Shown in pieces: positions 1 to 7,701 of a stretch of DNA of 64,000 nucleotides. The DNA is from Fibrobacter sp. (GTDB lineage: Bacteria; Fibrobacterota; Fibrobacteria; Fibrobacterales; Fibrobacteraceae), in contig JAFXRC010000003.1 of NCBI GenBank assembly GCA_017526585.1, forward strand, positions 19,583 to 83,582, in the 5' to 3' direction. The position numbers and the translations under genes were made by a program. The first letter of the stretch is position 1, and the number at the start of each line of letters is the position of its first letter. The notes below the pieces were generated by a model. That model did not search any database, was not told the DNA's origin, and saw nothing but the letters and a program-made list of their open reading frames with translations.

Positions 1-885
1 ATCGTTAGCGCGGCATTGCGACTTGATTCTATCGGCAACCACGCGCAAAACCCTGTCACCCACGTTGATTGAGTAAGAGGTGTTGATGGCTCCAAAACGG
101 TTGATGTCCAGGAGAGCCACGGCAAACAGGTAGTCTGGGCGCTGCAAAGCCATATCCACATCGACTTTGAGCTTTTCCAGGAAGAACTTTCTATTATAGA
201 CACCCGTCAGGGCATCTTGGTAAGCATAATAGTAGCTCTGCTTTTCTTGGTCCTGCTTGTCGGAAGCATCGTTCAGGGCTCCGATAATACGGATGGGCCT
301 ACCATCGGCGTTCAACTGCACATGCCCCGAAACGACAAGCCGAACATCTTTCGAAGAACCGCCCTGCAGCGTAACCACGGTGCTGAACTTTTCGCCAGAA
401 GCAAGGGATGCCGCCAGCTCATCCTTGAAATTGAGCCAATCGCTTTCGACGATACGGGACTTAAGCAGCTCGAACGAATCAGGCGCATCATTCGAACTTG
501 CACGCAAGAGCTTAATAGCACGCTGCGACCAATAGACCTTTCCGGTCACCACATCGAAGGTCCAAAAACCGTTCGACGAAATATCGACCATCATCTGGAA
601 CAGCTCATCGCGTTCCATCAAATCCTTCTTGAAATCACGAATAGGCACCGCAGCCGTCGCAGGAGGAGCGATGTTTACATCTTCTCTCATGCGTTTTCTA
701 TTTCCGATGATCGGAAACCTATACAGGACCGCAACGACCACCAGGAAGAAATCTGCCAAAATGTAAGGAATAGACCAGAAGATATATTCTTTGTTGGAAA
801 GAATTTCTGGTATAAATAACGCAAAAAAGATACTTGCCATTACCAGCAAGAATCGTAGAACCACTTTTTCGTCAAATAATCTCAT
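1..885 (-). CDS. Membrane-anchored PAS-GGDEF diguanylate cyclase, C-terminus cut by window edge
   Basis: Reading the minus strand from an ATG at 885 gives 295 codons with no stop before the window edge, so the C-terminus is missing. The N-terminus has two hydrophobic segments (about residues 9-27 and 32-55), then a PAS-like region (about 75-200, containing NGFWTFDVVTGKVYWSQRA). The start of a GGDEF domain follows (about 212 onward) with DALTGVYNRKFF and FAVALLDINRFGAIN, the latter holding the metal-binding Asp and substrate-contacting Asn/Arg region. The GG(D/E)EF signature itself would lie beyond base 1, so catalytic competence cannot be judged. Known family role: synthesis of c-di-GMP from two GTP at the inner membrane. 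It is divergent from orn and shares an AT-rich 137-bp spacer with it. ORFs on the plus strand here are antisense shadows. Confidence 0.88.
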   Translation of the reverse strand, partial: MRLFDEKVVLRFLLVMASIFFALFIPEILSNKEYIFWSIPYILADFFLVVVAVLYRFPIIGNRKRMREDVNIAPPATAAVPIRDFKKDLMERDELFQMMVDISSNGFWTFDVVTGKVYWSQRAIKLLRASSNDAPDSFELLKSRIVESDWLNFKDELAASLASGEKFSTVVTLQGGSSKDVRLVVSGHVQLNADGRPIRIIGALNDASDKQDQEKQSYYYAYQDALTGVYNRKFFLEKLKVDVDMALQRPDYLFAVALLDINRFGAINTSYSINVGDRVLRVVADRIKSQCRAND

Positions 886-1022
886 TTACCCATCCGTATA
901 GGGGCAATATATATTTTTTTTTACGATAGGCGGTTCTGTTTTTTTTGTTTTTTTTAGATACAAAAGATATTTTTTGGGGCTTTTTCCGCGAAATTCTTCA
1001 AACTTTCTAAATTTTCCATGCT

Positions 1023-1568
1023 ATGGCTAGAATTAAAAGCGCACCGAACCTTGTCTGGATGGACCTCGAAATGTCGGGGCTAGAACCAGAAAGGGATGTT
1101 ATCTTGGAAATCGCGACCATTGTGACCGACCCAAACCTGAATATCCTTGCCGAAGGCCCCGTTTTGGCAATTCATCAGACCGAAAACGTTTTTGAAGGCA
1201 TGGATGACTGGAATAAGCGGCACCATACGCAAAGTGGACTTGTCGATCGATGCCGAAAGTCGACTCTTTCGATGGCCGATGCAGATAAAATGACACTCGA
1301 CTTCATCAAGCCCTTCACCACCGAACGCGGAAACGTGCTCTGCGGTAATTCCATTACGCAGGACAGGCGTTTTCTGTACAAGTACATGCCGCTTTTGACC
1401 GGCTGGCTGAACTACAGGAACATCGACGTGAGCTCCATCAAGGAACTGACCTTCCGCTGGTACCCCGACTTACCGGAATTCCAGAAGATGGAAAAGCACC
1501 AGGCCCTGGACGATATCCGCGAAAGCATTGCCGAACTACAGTACTACCGCAAGACGATTTTTAAGTAA
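1023..1568 (+). CDS. orn: Oligoribonuclease
   Basis: A 181-residue protein, the usual length for Orn. It is a DEDDh 3'-5' exonuclease that degrades 2-5 nt RNA oligomers to mononucleotides, including pGpG from c-di-GMP breakdown. The catalytic residues are all visible: D14 and E16 in WMDLEMSGL, D114 in NSITQDRRF, and H159 with D164 in HQALDDIRESI. It is the first gene of a tight plus-strand group: the penicillin-binding protein starts 14 bp downstream and lgt follows. It lies head-to-head with a diguanylate cyclase, a sensible neighbour because Orn completes c-di-GMP turnover, although that functional link is inference. The start is the first in-frame ATG before the conserved N-terminus; no strong Shine-Dalgarno is seen. 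Confidence 0.95.
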   Translation: MARIKSAPNLVWMDLEMSGLEPERDVILEIATIVTDPNLNILAEGPVLAIHQTENVFEGMDDWNKRHHTQSGLVDRCRKSTLSMADADKMTLDFIKPFTTERGNVLCGNSITQDRRFLYKYMPLLTGWLNYRNIDVSSIKELTFRWYPDLPEFQKMEKHQALDDIRESIAELQYYRKTIFK

Positions 1569-1582
1569 GTTATTCAGTTACG

Positions 1583-2953
1583 ATGGATTTTAACAACTAT
1601 CAACCGAGAAAAAGACTCCCCTACGCCGTTCGCATTCGCAACAGGATTATTGTTTTCGCCGTTCTTATGGGAATTTGCGCCCTGATGGGCACTTGCATCT
1701 TTGGCGAGAAGGAAGAGTCAAAACCGGCTAAAGATGCAGACGAATATGTAGAAGCAATCGATTCCGCAGCCGCAACCGACGCTACCCAACAAGCCGGACA
1801 ACTAAGCGAAGCGGGGGCGCCCAAAACAGAAATGTTCCCGAAGGCGGATTCCGAAGATATAGCGAACATGCAGGCAAGTGTTGCCGCCGCAGTAGCCCCC
1901 ACCGAGATGCCGCCCGAAGTCGAGGTCATCGACAGCACCCACATCAAGGCGCAGACCGACGTATTCCTTGCCGAAAAGATCGACAACCTGCTTCGTCGAT
2001 TCCGCCCCGAACACGCGGTCATACTGATGGTGGACCCGAAGAGCAACGAGATTATCGCCTGGGGTGAACGCCGCGACAACCGTGTGCAGGAAAAGCCCGA
2101 CTATTTCATCAAGAACACCTTCCCCGCCGCGTCGCTTGCGAAGACCATTACGATTGCCGCCGCGATGGAGTCCAACCGCTACTCACTCACGAGCGAAATT
2201 CCGATGATTGGCGCAAGCCACACCCTTTACAGGAACCAGCTGCGCGTGAAGGAAGGATTCAAGGGACCATTCATCCAGATGCAGGACGCCTACGCGAAGT
2301 CCGCAAACCCGCCGCTTGCTCTTATCGGCATAAATGTGGGGGCAGACCGCCTGAAGTCCGCCGCGAAAAAGCTCGGCTACAATATGAACTTCCCCGCCGG
2401 ACTCCCCGGACGCTCCGTATATGCTCCGCCTGACACCGGCTATGGGCTCGCCGAGGCTAGCTGCGGATTCACCGAAGCGACGACTCTTACGCCGCTTCTT
2501 GCCGCCGCGCAGGTACGCGCCATCCTCACCAAGAAACCTCTCGAAATTCCCTGGGCCTCGAACCTCGACGGCTACGCCCCCAAGTCCCGCATCGCCCTTG
2601 ATGTCGGCAAGTTCACCGACAATACCTACTACGGGCTCCGCGAAGCGATGATACGAAGCGTAACGAACGGAACCGCCCGCAAGAACATTTCAACCAAGCA
2701 CATGGCCCGCAAGAACTACGAAGCACTCGCTATCGGCGGAAAGACGGGCTCACTCGACGGACACGACCCGTATGGTCGCTACGAATGGTTCATGGGCTTT
2801 GCACAGTCCAAAGAAGACCCGAACAAGGCCGTGGTGCTTGTGATCATGCAGGTCCACGACCTGCAGGGCATGCGCTCGCAGCCTGCAACCCAGGTGGCAG
2901 GAATGCTATTCAACTACTGGGCACACCAGAATCTACCTAAAAAAGGAAAGTAA
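1583..2953 (+). CDS. Penicillin-binding transpeptidase-domain protein, single-pass membrane
   Basis: A 456-residue protein with a short cytoplasmic basic N-terminus, one membrane segment at about 20-40, and a low-complexity Ala/Glu linker to about 120. A penicillin-binding transpeptidase domain fills the rest. All three active-site motifs are present: SLAK (S184, K187), SAN (S240-N242) and KTG (387-389 in GGKTGSLDG). The domain would cross-link peptidoglycan in the periplasm and bind beta-lactams. It lacks the long N-terminal dimerisation module of PBP2/PBP3 and has no glycosyltransferase domain, so it is a small class B-like or atypical PBP rather than a clear FtsI or MrdA. It sits between orn and lgt with 14 bp and 1 bp spacing, which indicates one transcript. 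A carboxypeptidase or regulatory role cannot be excluded. Confidence 0.85.
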   Translation: MDFNNYQPRKRLPYAVRIRNRIIVFAVLMGICALMGTCIFGEKEESKPAKDADEYVEAIDSAAATDATQQAGQLSEAGAPKTEMFPKADSEDIANMQASVAAAVAPTEMPPEVEVIDSTHIKAQTDVFLAEKIDNLLRRFRPEHAVILMVDPKSNEIIAWGERRDNRVQEKPDYFIKNTFPAASLAKTITIAAAMESNRYSLTSEIPMIGASHTLYRNQLRVKEGFKGPFIQMQDAYAKSANPPLALIGINVGADRLKSAAKKLGYNMNFPAGLPGRSVYAPPDTGYGLAEASCGFTEATTLTPLLAAAQVRAILTKKPLEIPWASNLDGYAPKSRIALDVGKFTDNTYYGLREAMIRSVTNGTARKNISTKHMARKNYEALAIGGKTGSLDGHDPYGRYEWFMGFAQSKEDPNKAVVLVIMQVHDLQGMRSQPATQVAGMLFNYWAHQNLPKKGK

Positions 2954-2954
2954 A

Positions 2955-3830
2955 ATGGAACTCTCTTGGTGGAACCTGATTCCGACATACTTCGACGGTA
3001 CCGCATTTACGCTGGGCAGTTTCCCAGTACGCTGGTACGGCATCATGTACATTTTCGCCTTTGTCACCGGCTACCTGACGCTCATGCATGTGAACAAGAA
3101 GGAAAAGCTGGGCTATACTAAGGACCAGTTCGACAGCCTGTTCACCTGGATTATCGCAGGCATCATTATCGGTGCACGACTCGGCTATGTGTTCTTCTAC
3201 AAGCCGGGCTACTACCTGGCGAACCCGACCGAAATCATTTTCCCGATGACCCACGATGCACTCGGCTACCACTTTACGGGCATTTCGGGCATGAGCTACC
3301 ACGGTGGCATGATTCTCGGCACGATTTTCACCTACATCGGCCTGAAGCGCAACAAGATGAACGTGTGGGAAGGCCTGAACCTCTGCTTTATGCTGGCACC
3401 GCTCGCCTACACTTGGGGCCGCTGGGGTAACTTCATTAACGGTGAACTCTTTGGCGAAGTCACCACGAGTGCCATCGGCATGTACTTTCCTCTCGCACAC
3501 GACAGCCCCATCACAAACCCGATTCTGCACCACCCCAGCCAGCTTTACGAAATGCTGTTCGAAGGCGTTATACTGTTTGCGGTGCTGTACAACTTAAGAC
3601 GCATCCCGCTGCTGCGCGACAAGATGCCTTGCCTGTACCTGATGGGCTACGGGCTGTTTAGATTCTTCATCGAATTTTTCCGCAGACCCGATGCGCACCT
3701 CGGTCGCGTAGACTTGTTCGGCATGAGCCGCGGACAGACGCTCTGCAGCATCATGTTCCTGACCGGCTTAATTTGGCTGATCGTGCTGATTTACAGACAG
3801 AAAAAACAATTAGCAGCCAATAAACAATAG
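2955..3830 (+). CDS. lgt: Prolipoprotein diacylglyceryl transferase
   Basis: A 291-residue polytopic inner-membrane enzyme that moves the diacylglyceryl group from phosphatidylglycerol to the lipobox Cys of prolipoproteins. The family signature GRWGNFINGELFGE lies at about 155-168, and the conserved SYHGGMI segment at about 114-120. It starts one base after the PBP stop, and AAAGGAAAGT just upstream serves as ribosome binding site, so the two genes are almost certainly cotranscribed and probably coupled. It ends right at a strong bidirectional terminator. The window itself encodes at least six prolipoproteins that would be substrates. Confidence 0.97.
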   Translation: MELSWWNLIPTYFDGTAFTLGSFPVRWYGIMYIFAFVTGYLTLMHVNKKEKLGYTKDQFDSLFTWIIAGIIIGARLGYVFFYKPGYYLANPTEIIFPMTHDALGYHFTGISGMSYHGGMILGTIFTYIGLKRNKMNVWEGLNLCFMLAPLAYTWGRWGNFINGELFGEVTTSAIGMYFPLAHDSPITNPILHHPSQLYEMLFEGVILFAVLYNLRRIPLLRDKMPCLYLMGYGLFRFFIEFFRRPDAHLGRVDLFGMSRGQTLCSIMFLTGLIWLIVLIYRQKKQLAANKQ

Positions 3831-3873
3831 GCTGTTATAAAAAAGAGTCCCCGAAGGGGACTTTTTTAACAGC
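3831..3873. terminator. Bidirectional intrinsic terminator between lgt and pmbA
   Basis: GTCCCC-GAAG-GGGAC stem flanked by A6 and T6 runs, extended by an outer GCTGTTA/TAACAGC pairing. It overlaps the last codons of the convergent pmbA-like gene and begins right after the lgt stop, so it can end both transcripts. Confidence 0.9.
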
Positions 3874-5194
3874 TGACAGAAAGTTCGCTAATGGCGAGAG
3901 CAGGAACTTTCACGTGGGAGAACGGATTGTAGTATTCGTTGCCCACTCCGACCACATTCTGAATAATATCAAAGTAGTTGCCGGACAAAGTGACACCGTC
4001 GACGGGGTGTTGAATCACGCCGTTTTCGCACCAGAAGCCGTGGGCACCGATGCTGAGTTCGCCACTCACGGAGCTGCAACCGGAACCACCTTCAAGGCGC
4101 ACCACCAATAGACACTTGGGGAACAGCTTCAAGAGTTCCGCAGACGAGTACTCCCCTGCCGGAACGAGAAAGTTCCAGAATGCGGTAGACATCTTGGAGC
4201 CAAAATCGCGGGCTCCGTTACCCGTCGTAGCACGCCCCGCCTTGGAGGCAGTTTCCAAATTGTAAAGCGCTTCGTTAAAGACGCCATCCTTGATAACTTC
4301 GACGCGGCGAGTCAAGCTGCCTTCGGAATCAAAGAATATCCTATGGCAGAAATTTTCACCCAGCGGATCGCTCCACAGCGAAAGCTTCTCGGAAGCAATC
4401 TTCTGACCTTCCTTACCGGCAAGGCGCGAAGTTCCCTTCTGCATCGATTCGGCGATGTAGGGCGATGAGTACATACCCATGACTCTGCTCGAAATGCGTT
4501 CCGAGAACACGACCGGAATTTTGCCGCCTTCGATTTTCTTCGCTCCGAAAAGTTCGGTCGCATAAGTGGCAGCCTTGTCTGCAATTTCAGCGACCGTGAA
4601 TTCACTCCAGTCGCGACTAGTCTTGACAAAGTTGCCGAGCTTGCTCACACCATCGCGTACAGCGACGGCACCTGCTCCGACCGACACGGAATTGTCCTTT
4701 TCGGTATAGAAAAGTCCCTTGTGGTTTGCGACAATCGAAAAATCACTGTTCAGGTCAGCTCCCAAGTACGGAATGTTCTTGATATCGGCAGAACGAGCAA
4801 AGGTTTCTTTTTCAAGTTCGATGCAAAAGTCCTTGATTTCCGCTAGCGAAAGCTTTTCCAACGCCGGATTGTAATCGTGGCAGTCTTCCGGAAGCTTAGC
4901 CGGTGCCGGAAGTTCAAAGTCGACCTTCTCAGTCCATTGCGTATGACAAACCGCATCCTTGATGGTTTGCGCAATCGCTTCCTTGGTCAAGCGTTCAGTA
5001 TGGGCATAGCCCGGATGACCATCCTTAATGACGCGGATACCAAGCCCAACCGAGTCCGAAATTTCGGTATTCTGCACCTGTCCTTGGAACACGGACAATC
5101 CCTCGGAATGGGAATTCGAGGCAATCACGTCGAACTGTTCCGCCTCGCCCTTTGCGAGGTCGCACATACAATTTACAGCATCAACTATATTCAT
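3866..5194 (-). CDS. pmbA: TldD/PmbA (TldE)-family protein
   Basis: A 442-residue cytoplasmic protein of the modulator-of-DNA-gyrase family. Recognisable family segments are the N-terminal ...SHSEGLSVFQGQVQNTEI, the middle FDSEGSLTRRVEVIKDG and the C-terminal GELSIGAHGFWCENG. In characterised bacteria TldE pairs with the zinc protease TldD to unfold or degrade peptides such as CcdA and microcin precursors. TldE itself lacks the HExxxH motif, and none is seen here either, so this is the PmbA/TldE-type subunit. No tldD lies nearby. The ATG at 5194 shares one base with the stop of the upstream HTH gene (TAATG), so translation is likely coupled. It is the last gene of the AlgX-like/HTH/pmbA operon. 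Confidence 0.88.
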   Translation of the reverse strand: MNIVDAVNCMCDLAKGEAEQFDVIASNSHSEGLSVFQGQVQNTEISDSVGLGIRVIKDGHPGYAHTERLTKEAIAQTIKDAVCHTQWTEKVDFELPAPAKLPEDCHDYNPALEKLSLAEIKDFCIELEKETFARSADIKNIPYLGADLNSDFSIVANHKGLFYTEKDNSVSVGAGAVAVRDGVSKLGNFVKTSRDWSEFTVAEIADKAATYATELFGAKKIEGGKIPVVFSERISSRVMGMYSSPYIAESMQKGTSRLAGKEGQKIASEKLSLWSDPLGENFCHRIFFDSEGSLTRRVEVIKDGVFNEALYNLETASKAGRATTGNGARDFGSKMSTAFWNFLVPAGEYSSAELLKLFPKCLLVVRLEGGSGCSSVSGELSIGAHGFWCENGVIQHPVDGVTLSGNYFDIIQNVVGVGNEYYNPFSHVKVPALAISELSVSC

Positions 5195-5430
5195 TATACA
5201 TTCCTCTTTGCCTTGCTAGCGAGCATGCGCCAATAAGCGGCAGGGCTGCCTGTCACGGATTCAAGCGCTTCGGCGAGTTCGCGGGTGATTTCAACCGTTC
5301 CCGCAATCAGTCCTTCGAGCGTTTCCATCGGAACTCCGATGCGACGGGCAAATTCAGCCTTGTCCATCTTGAGCCATTCAATGCCGTCTAAAATCGCCTG
5401 CCCTGGAGTGGGAGTTCCATGCCTTGCCAT
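5194..5430 (-). CDS. HigA-type XRE helix-turn-helix protein without a toxin partner
   Basis: A 78-residue protein starting at ATG 5430, with AGGA about 8 bases upstream; a TTG two codons earlier is less likely. The helix-turn-helix is KAEFARRIGVPMETLEGLIAG, followed by the HigA/VapI-type tail TRELAEALESVTGSPAAYW, which matches antitoxins of the HigBA class in layout. No RelE/HigB-like toxin ORF lies before or after it. It sits between an AlgX/AlgJ-like gene (9-bp gap) and pmbA (TAATG overlap). As TldD/TldE proteins are known to act on antitoxins, its fusion into this operon is interesting but unproven. It could be a solitary regulator. Confidence 0.8.
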   Translation of the reverse strand: MARHGTPTPGQAILDGIEWLKMDKAEFARRIGVPMETLEGLIAGTVEITRELAEALESVTGSPAAYWRMLASKAKRNV

Positions 5431-5439
5431 AGTCAATTC

Positions 5440-7032
5440 CTAAAATTCAATCGTTTTCCAACCTTCAGCGCCAAAGCGAAGATCGCGTTCCACAAATTCC
5501 CAAATCAGGAGCTTCTTGCCCTTGAGCACGCCCGCCTTGCGAGCTAGCTTTTCACGCACCAGCGTAGAAGCACCGCCATCGCTCACGATAGACGACACCG
5601 GTCGGCTGATATTCTTTGCAAAATGAGCGATCCAGCCCGCATTCACGGGCGCATCGGTCTGATAAATGCGACTGAAGCTGTCTCCCAAAATCAAAATCTT
5701 CGACTTGCGGAAGTCATCCTTGAAAGGCGTTTTGGTCGTATCGCGCACCACTGTAGAATCCGAAAGCGAATCTGTCGGAGCTTCCGTGCGTTCCGAAATT
5801 TCCTGCTGTAAAACCACGTGGCCGGTCACCTGTTGTACCTTGAACACGTTGAACTTGTTGAGTCCACTCATTTCGCCAATGTCGCCCATACGACCCGCCA
5901 ATGAATCCGATGCCACATAATCCATGGACGGTTCCCCGATATCAATCAAGCCCGCATCCACCATCGAATTCACCTTCTTCGCGATTTCACCGGCAGCAAG
6001 TTCAGCGCCACGCGGAGTCCAGTGCGTATCATCATCCAAATAAAGCGCACCCTGGTTTGCATCATCCGCCTTTGCCGCAAGGAGTGGCGTATACAGGTCC
6101 ACCGTATTTAGCCCAAGAATCGCAAGCGAATCCAGAATCGCCTTGCCATGTCCGGCAAGCTTCAAGCCATCGACTCCAGTCAAGCGTTCCGGATAAATGC
6201 TCGGCTTACCAGGCACCACCACCACCAATAGTTCTACGCCTTTTGCCTTGAGCTGGTCGCGGAACTTAAGAATCGCCTGCACCGGATTGTCAAGTTTTGC
6301 ACTGCGCACATCCAGCGGCGACGGCTGCACCAAGAATTCCACATCTTGGCGGTAGAAAAGCCAACGGCCCGGACGACCTGCGCAACCCGACTCATCTTGA
6401 CAATTTGCGCCCAGCACCACTTTTTCACCGGGATCATTGAAAACATTCCATACCGCCAACTGGTACTTGGGGCGGAACGCAAGCACAAGGGCGTTTTCGT
6501 CTTCAACCTTGTTTTCGAACGCACGCAGGTAACGACTCGTCCACACGCCGTAATGCTTAATGCCACAAAGCGCACGCCAAACGGAGAAATGTCCAAATTC
6601 AGCCTCCACCGCCTTCAGCGTCGAATCCACCGACTTGAATGTTTCCGGTTCGTCTTCAAGTGCCGCAACCAAGGTGTCAGCAAGCTTCAGCAGCTTGTAA
6701 TCCGCCTCTGCCGTATCTAGTTCAGCATAGCTGTTCACCGAAAGCGCAACAGATTCCAAATCCGATAGCGCGCTGACCACGCCTTCCAGCGACTCGCCCA
6801 CCTCGGCTCCACCGGCAATCGATTCACGCGCAGCAAACCAGGCATCGTTCAACTTTGCCGCCGACTCCGCCATTTTGGATTCACGCTTAAACGGCGTATA
6901 AACGACATCTTTGAAAATATCTAAGCTAACAAAACGCTTTTCACCACGCAGGTCCGCCACCGTCTGCACTGTAAACGGCAGCAATAACAAGACCGCAAAA
7001 AAGACAATAAAGGCTATATAGAGTTTCTTCAC
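5440..7032 (-). CDS. AlgX/AlgJ-like SGNH-type acetyltransferase-associated protein
   Basis: A 530-residue protein with one N-terminal membrane anchor or signal segment (residues 3-24) and an extracytoplasmic body. The C-terminal half has the AlgX/AlgJ SGNH-like signature: LILGDSFSRIYQT, carrying the catalytic Ser block, and DDDTHWTPRGAELAAGEI, carrying the Asp-His pair. VVVPGKPSIYPERL is also typical. Members transfer or handle acetyl groups on exported polysaccharide, usually with an MBOAT membrane partner (AlgI type). No MBOAT gene is in this window, so the partner would be elsewhere. The gene starts an operon continuing into a HigA-like gene and pmbA. The N-terminal 200 residues, rich in Ala/Glu, look helical and are not recognised. 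Confidence 0.8.
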   Translation of the reverse strand: MKKLYIAFIVFFAVLLLLPFTVQTVADLRGEKRFVSLDIFKDVVYTPFKRESKMAESAAKLNDAWFAARESIAGGAEVGESLEGVVSALSDLESVALSVNSYAELDTAEADYKLLKLADTLVAALEDEPETFKSVDSTLKAVEAEFGHFSVWRALCGIKHYGVWTSRYLRAFENKVEDENALVLAFRPKYQLAVWNVFNDPGEKVVLGANCQDESGCAGRPGRWLFYRQDVEFLVQPSPLDVRSAKLDNPVQAILKFRDQLKAKGVELLVVVVPGKPSIYPERLTGVDGLKLAGHGKAILDSLAILGLNTVDLYTPLLAAKADDANQGALYLDDDTHWTPRGAELAAGEIAKKVNSMVDAGLIDIGEPSMDYVASDSLAGRMGDIGEMSGLNKFNVFKVQQVTGHVVLQQEISERTEAPTDSLSDSTVVRDTTKTPFKDDFRKSKILILGDSFSRIYQTDAPVNAGWIAHFAKNISRPVSSIVSDGGASTLVREKLARKAGVLKGKKLLIWEFVERDLRFGAEGWKTIEF

Positions 7033-7114
7033 ACTAGAAAAATAACAATAAACTTCGAATCAAAATTCCCATTTTTGACAATTCAAACACATATTGCTAT
7101 ATTACGCGCCACTC

Positions 7115-7187
7115 GCCTGGGTAATTTAACGGGATAAAATACGTCCCTCCTAAGGATGATATCCGCGTTCGAGTCGCGGCCCGGGTA
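7115..7187 (+). tRNA. tRNA-Arg, anticodon CCU
   Basis: Cloverleaf of 73 nt. The acceptor GCCTGGG (7115-7121) pairs with CCCGGGT (7180-7186), followed by discriminator A. Anticodon stem CGTCC/GGATG encloses the loop CTCCTAA with anticodon CCT (reads AGG). T-arm CCGCG/CGCGG encloses TTCGAGT. CCA is not encoded. A strong terminator follows directly. It marks the left border of an accessory region, a common integration position. Confidence 0.93.
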
Positions 7188-7191
7188 TAGT

Positions 7192-7225
7192 AAAGGTCTC
7201 CTGCTTTGCAGGGGACCTTTCTTTT
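7192..7225 (+). terminator. Intrinsic terminator of tRNA-Arg
   Basis: AAAGGTCTCCTGC pairs with GCAGGGGACCTTT across a TTT loop, followed by CTTTT. It ends four bases after the tRNA 3' end. Confidence 0.88.
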
Positions 7226-7406
7226 GGGAGTTCAGAGACTAGCCAAAATACGCAAAAATCATTCCATATTGGAATATCGTTTTACCTTTAATTTAGGGAT
7301 TTCTTCGTTTATTTCGAACAAAATTTCAACTTTTTGTAAAAAAATTACACCTTTTTGAAATTTTGGAGTTATCTTTAAAGCGAAATAGAGTTTTTGCTCT
7401 TGTTCT

Positions 7407-7600
7407 CTGTGTGAAATCTCGACCATTTCCTTAGACGAGAACGAGGCGAACGCTCACGCAGACATGCCGTTTTACGGCGTGTTTCAGTTTGCTATACCGA
7501 CACATTGTCGGTCTTTGGTCGTACGACCAAGGGCAACAGCCCTTTGGGGGCGTGGGTCGTTTGCGTTTATCGTCTAAAGGCTGTCGAGAGCCCCACACAG
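7407..7600 (+). ncRNA. Candidate structured leader RNA (riboswitch/attenuator-like), class unknown
   Basis: A ~194-nt region folding into a long interrupted stem capped by four hairpins. Rod pairings: CTGTGTG 7407-7413 with 7594-7600; TCTCGAC 7417-7423 with 7583-7589; CCTTAGACGA 7429-7438 with 7570-7580; ACG 7441-7443 with 7564-7566; CGAACG 7447-7452 with 7558-7563; CACGC 7455-7459 with 7550-7554. Crown hairpins: 7463-7481, 7496-7512, 7515-7530 (GTAC loop) and 7531-7542 (AACA loop). The 3' side of the rod also forms the left arm of the terminator at 7549-7627, so the two folds exclude each other. It lies in the 5' leader of the FISUMP lipoprotein. No match to tmRNA, RNase P, SRP or 6S hallmarks was recognised by eye. 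It could also be an independent small RNA ending at that terminator. Confidence 0.7.
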
Positions 7601-7627
7601 ATAAATGCAACGACTTACGCCTTTTTT
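7549..7627 (+). terminator. Long intrinsic terminator overlapping the leader RNA rod
   Basis: GGCGT (7549-7553) and GTCGTTTGCGTTTATC (7556-7571) pair with GATAAATGCAACGAC (7600-7614) and ACGCC (7617-7621), with one bulged T and one G-U pair. Six T residues follow at 7622-7627. The 28-nt loop holds a small GGCT/AGCC hairpin. Formation needs release of 7550-7571 from the upstream rod. Confidence 0.82.
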
Positions 7628-7701
7628 GTATTCACACAAAAATTCGGCTTAAATCTTTATCGGCAGGGGCGAACTCCGGATTTTTAAACACGGAGGCTGT
7701 C

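Noticed and set aside
217..819. A 200-codon plus-strand frame near the left edge
   Set aside because: The opposite strand reads as a membrane-PAS-GGDEF protein running off the window. The plus-strand frame has no recognisable content.
7407..7627. Known housekeeping RNA (tmRNA, RNase P RNA, SRP RNA, 6S RNA)
   Set aside because: No tRNA-like end with TTCGA arm, no RNase P core motif, and no SRP GGAA-type apical domain. The four-hairpin crown does not resemble the single open bubble of 6S RNA. The call is by eye only.
7489..7701. N-terminal extension of the FISUMP lipoprotein
   Set aside because: It lies in the structured leader RNA and would bury the lipoprotein signal. GGAGG before ATG 7702 marks the real start.
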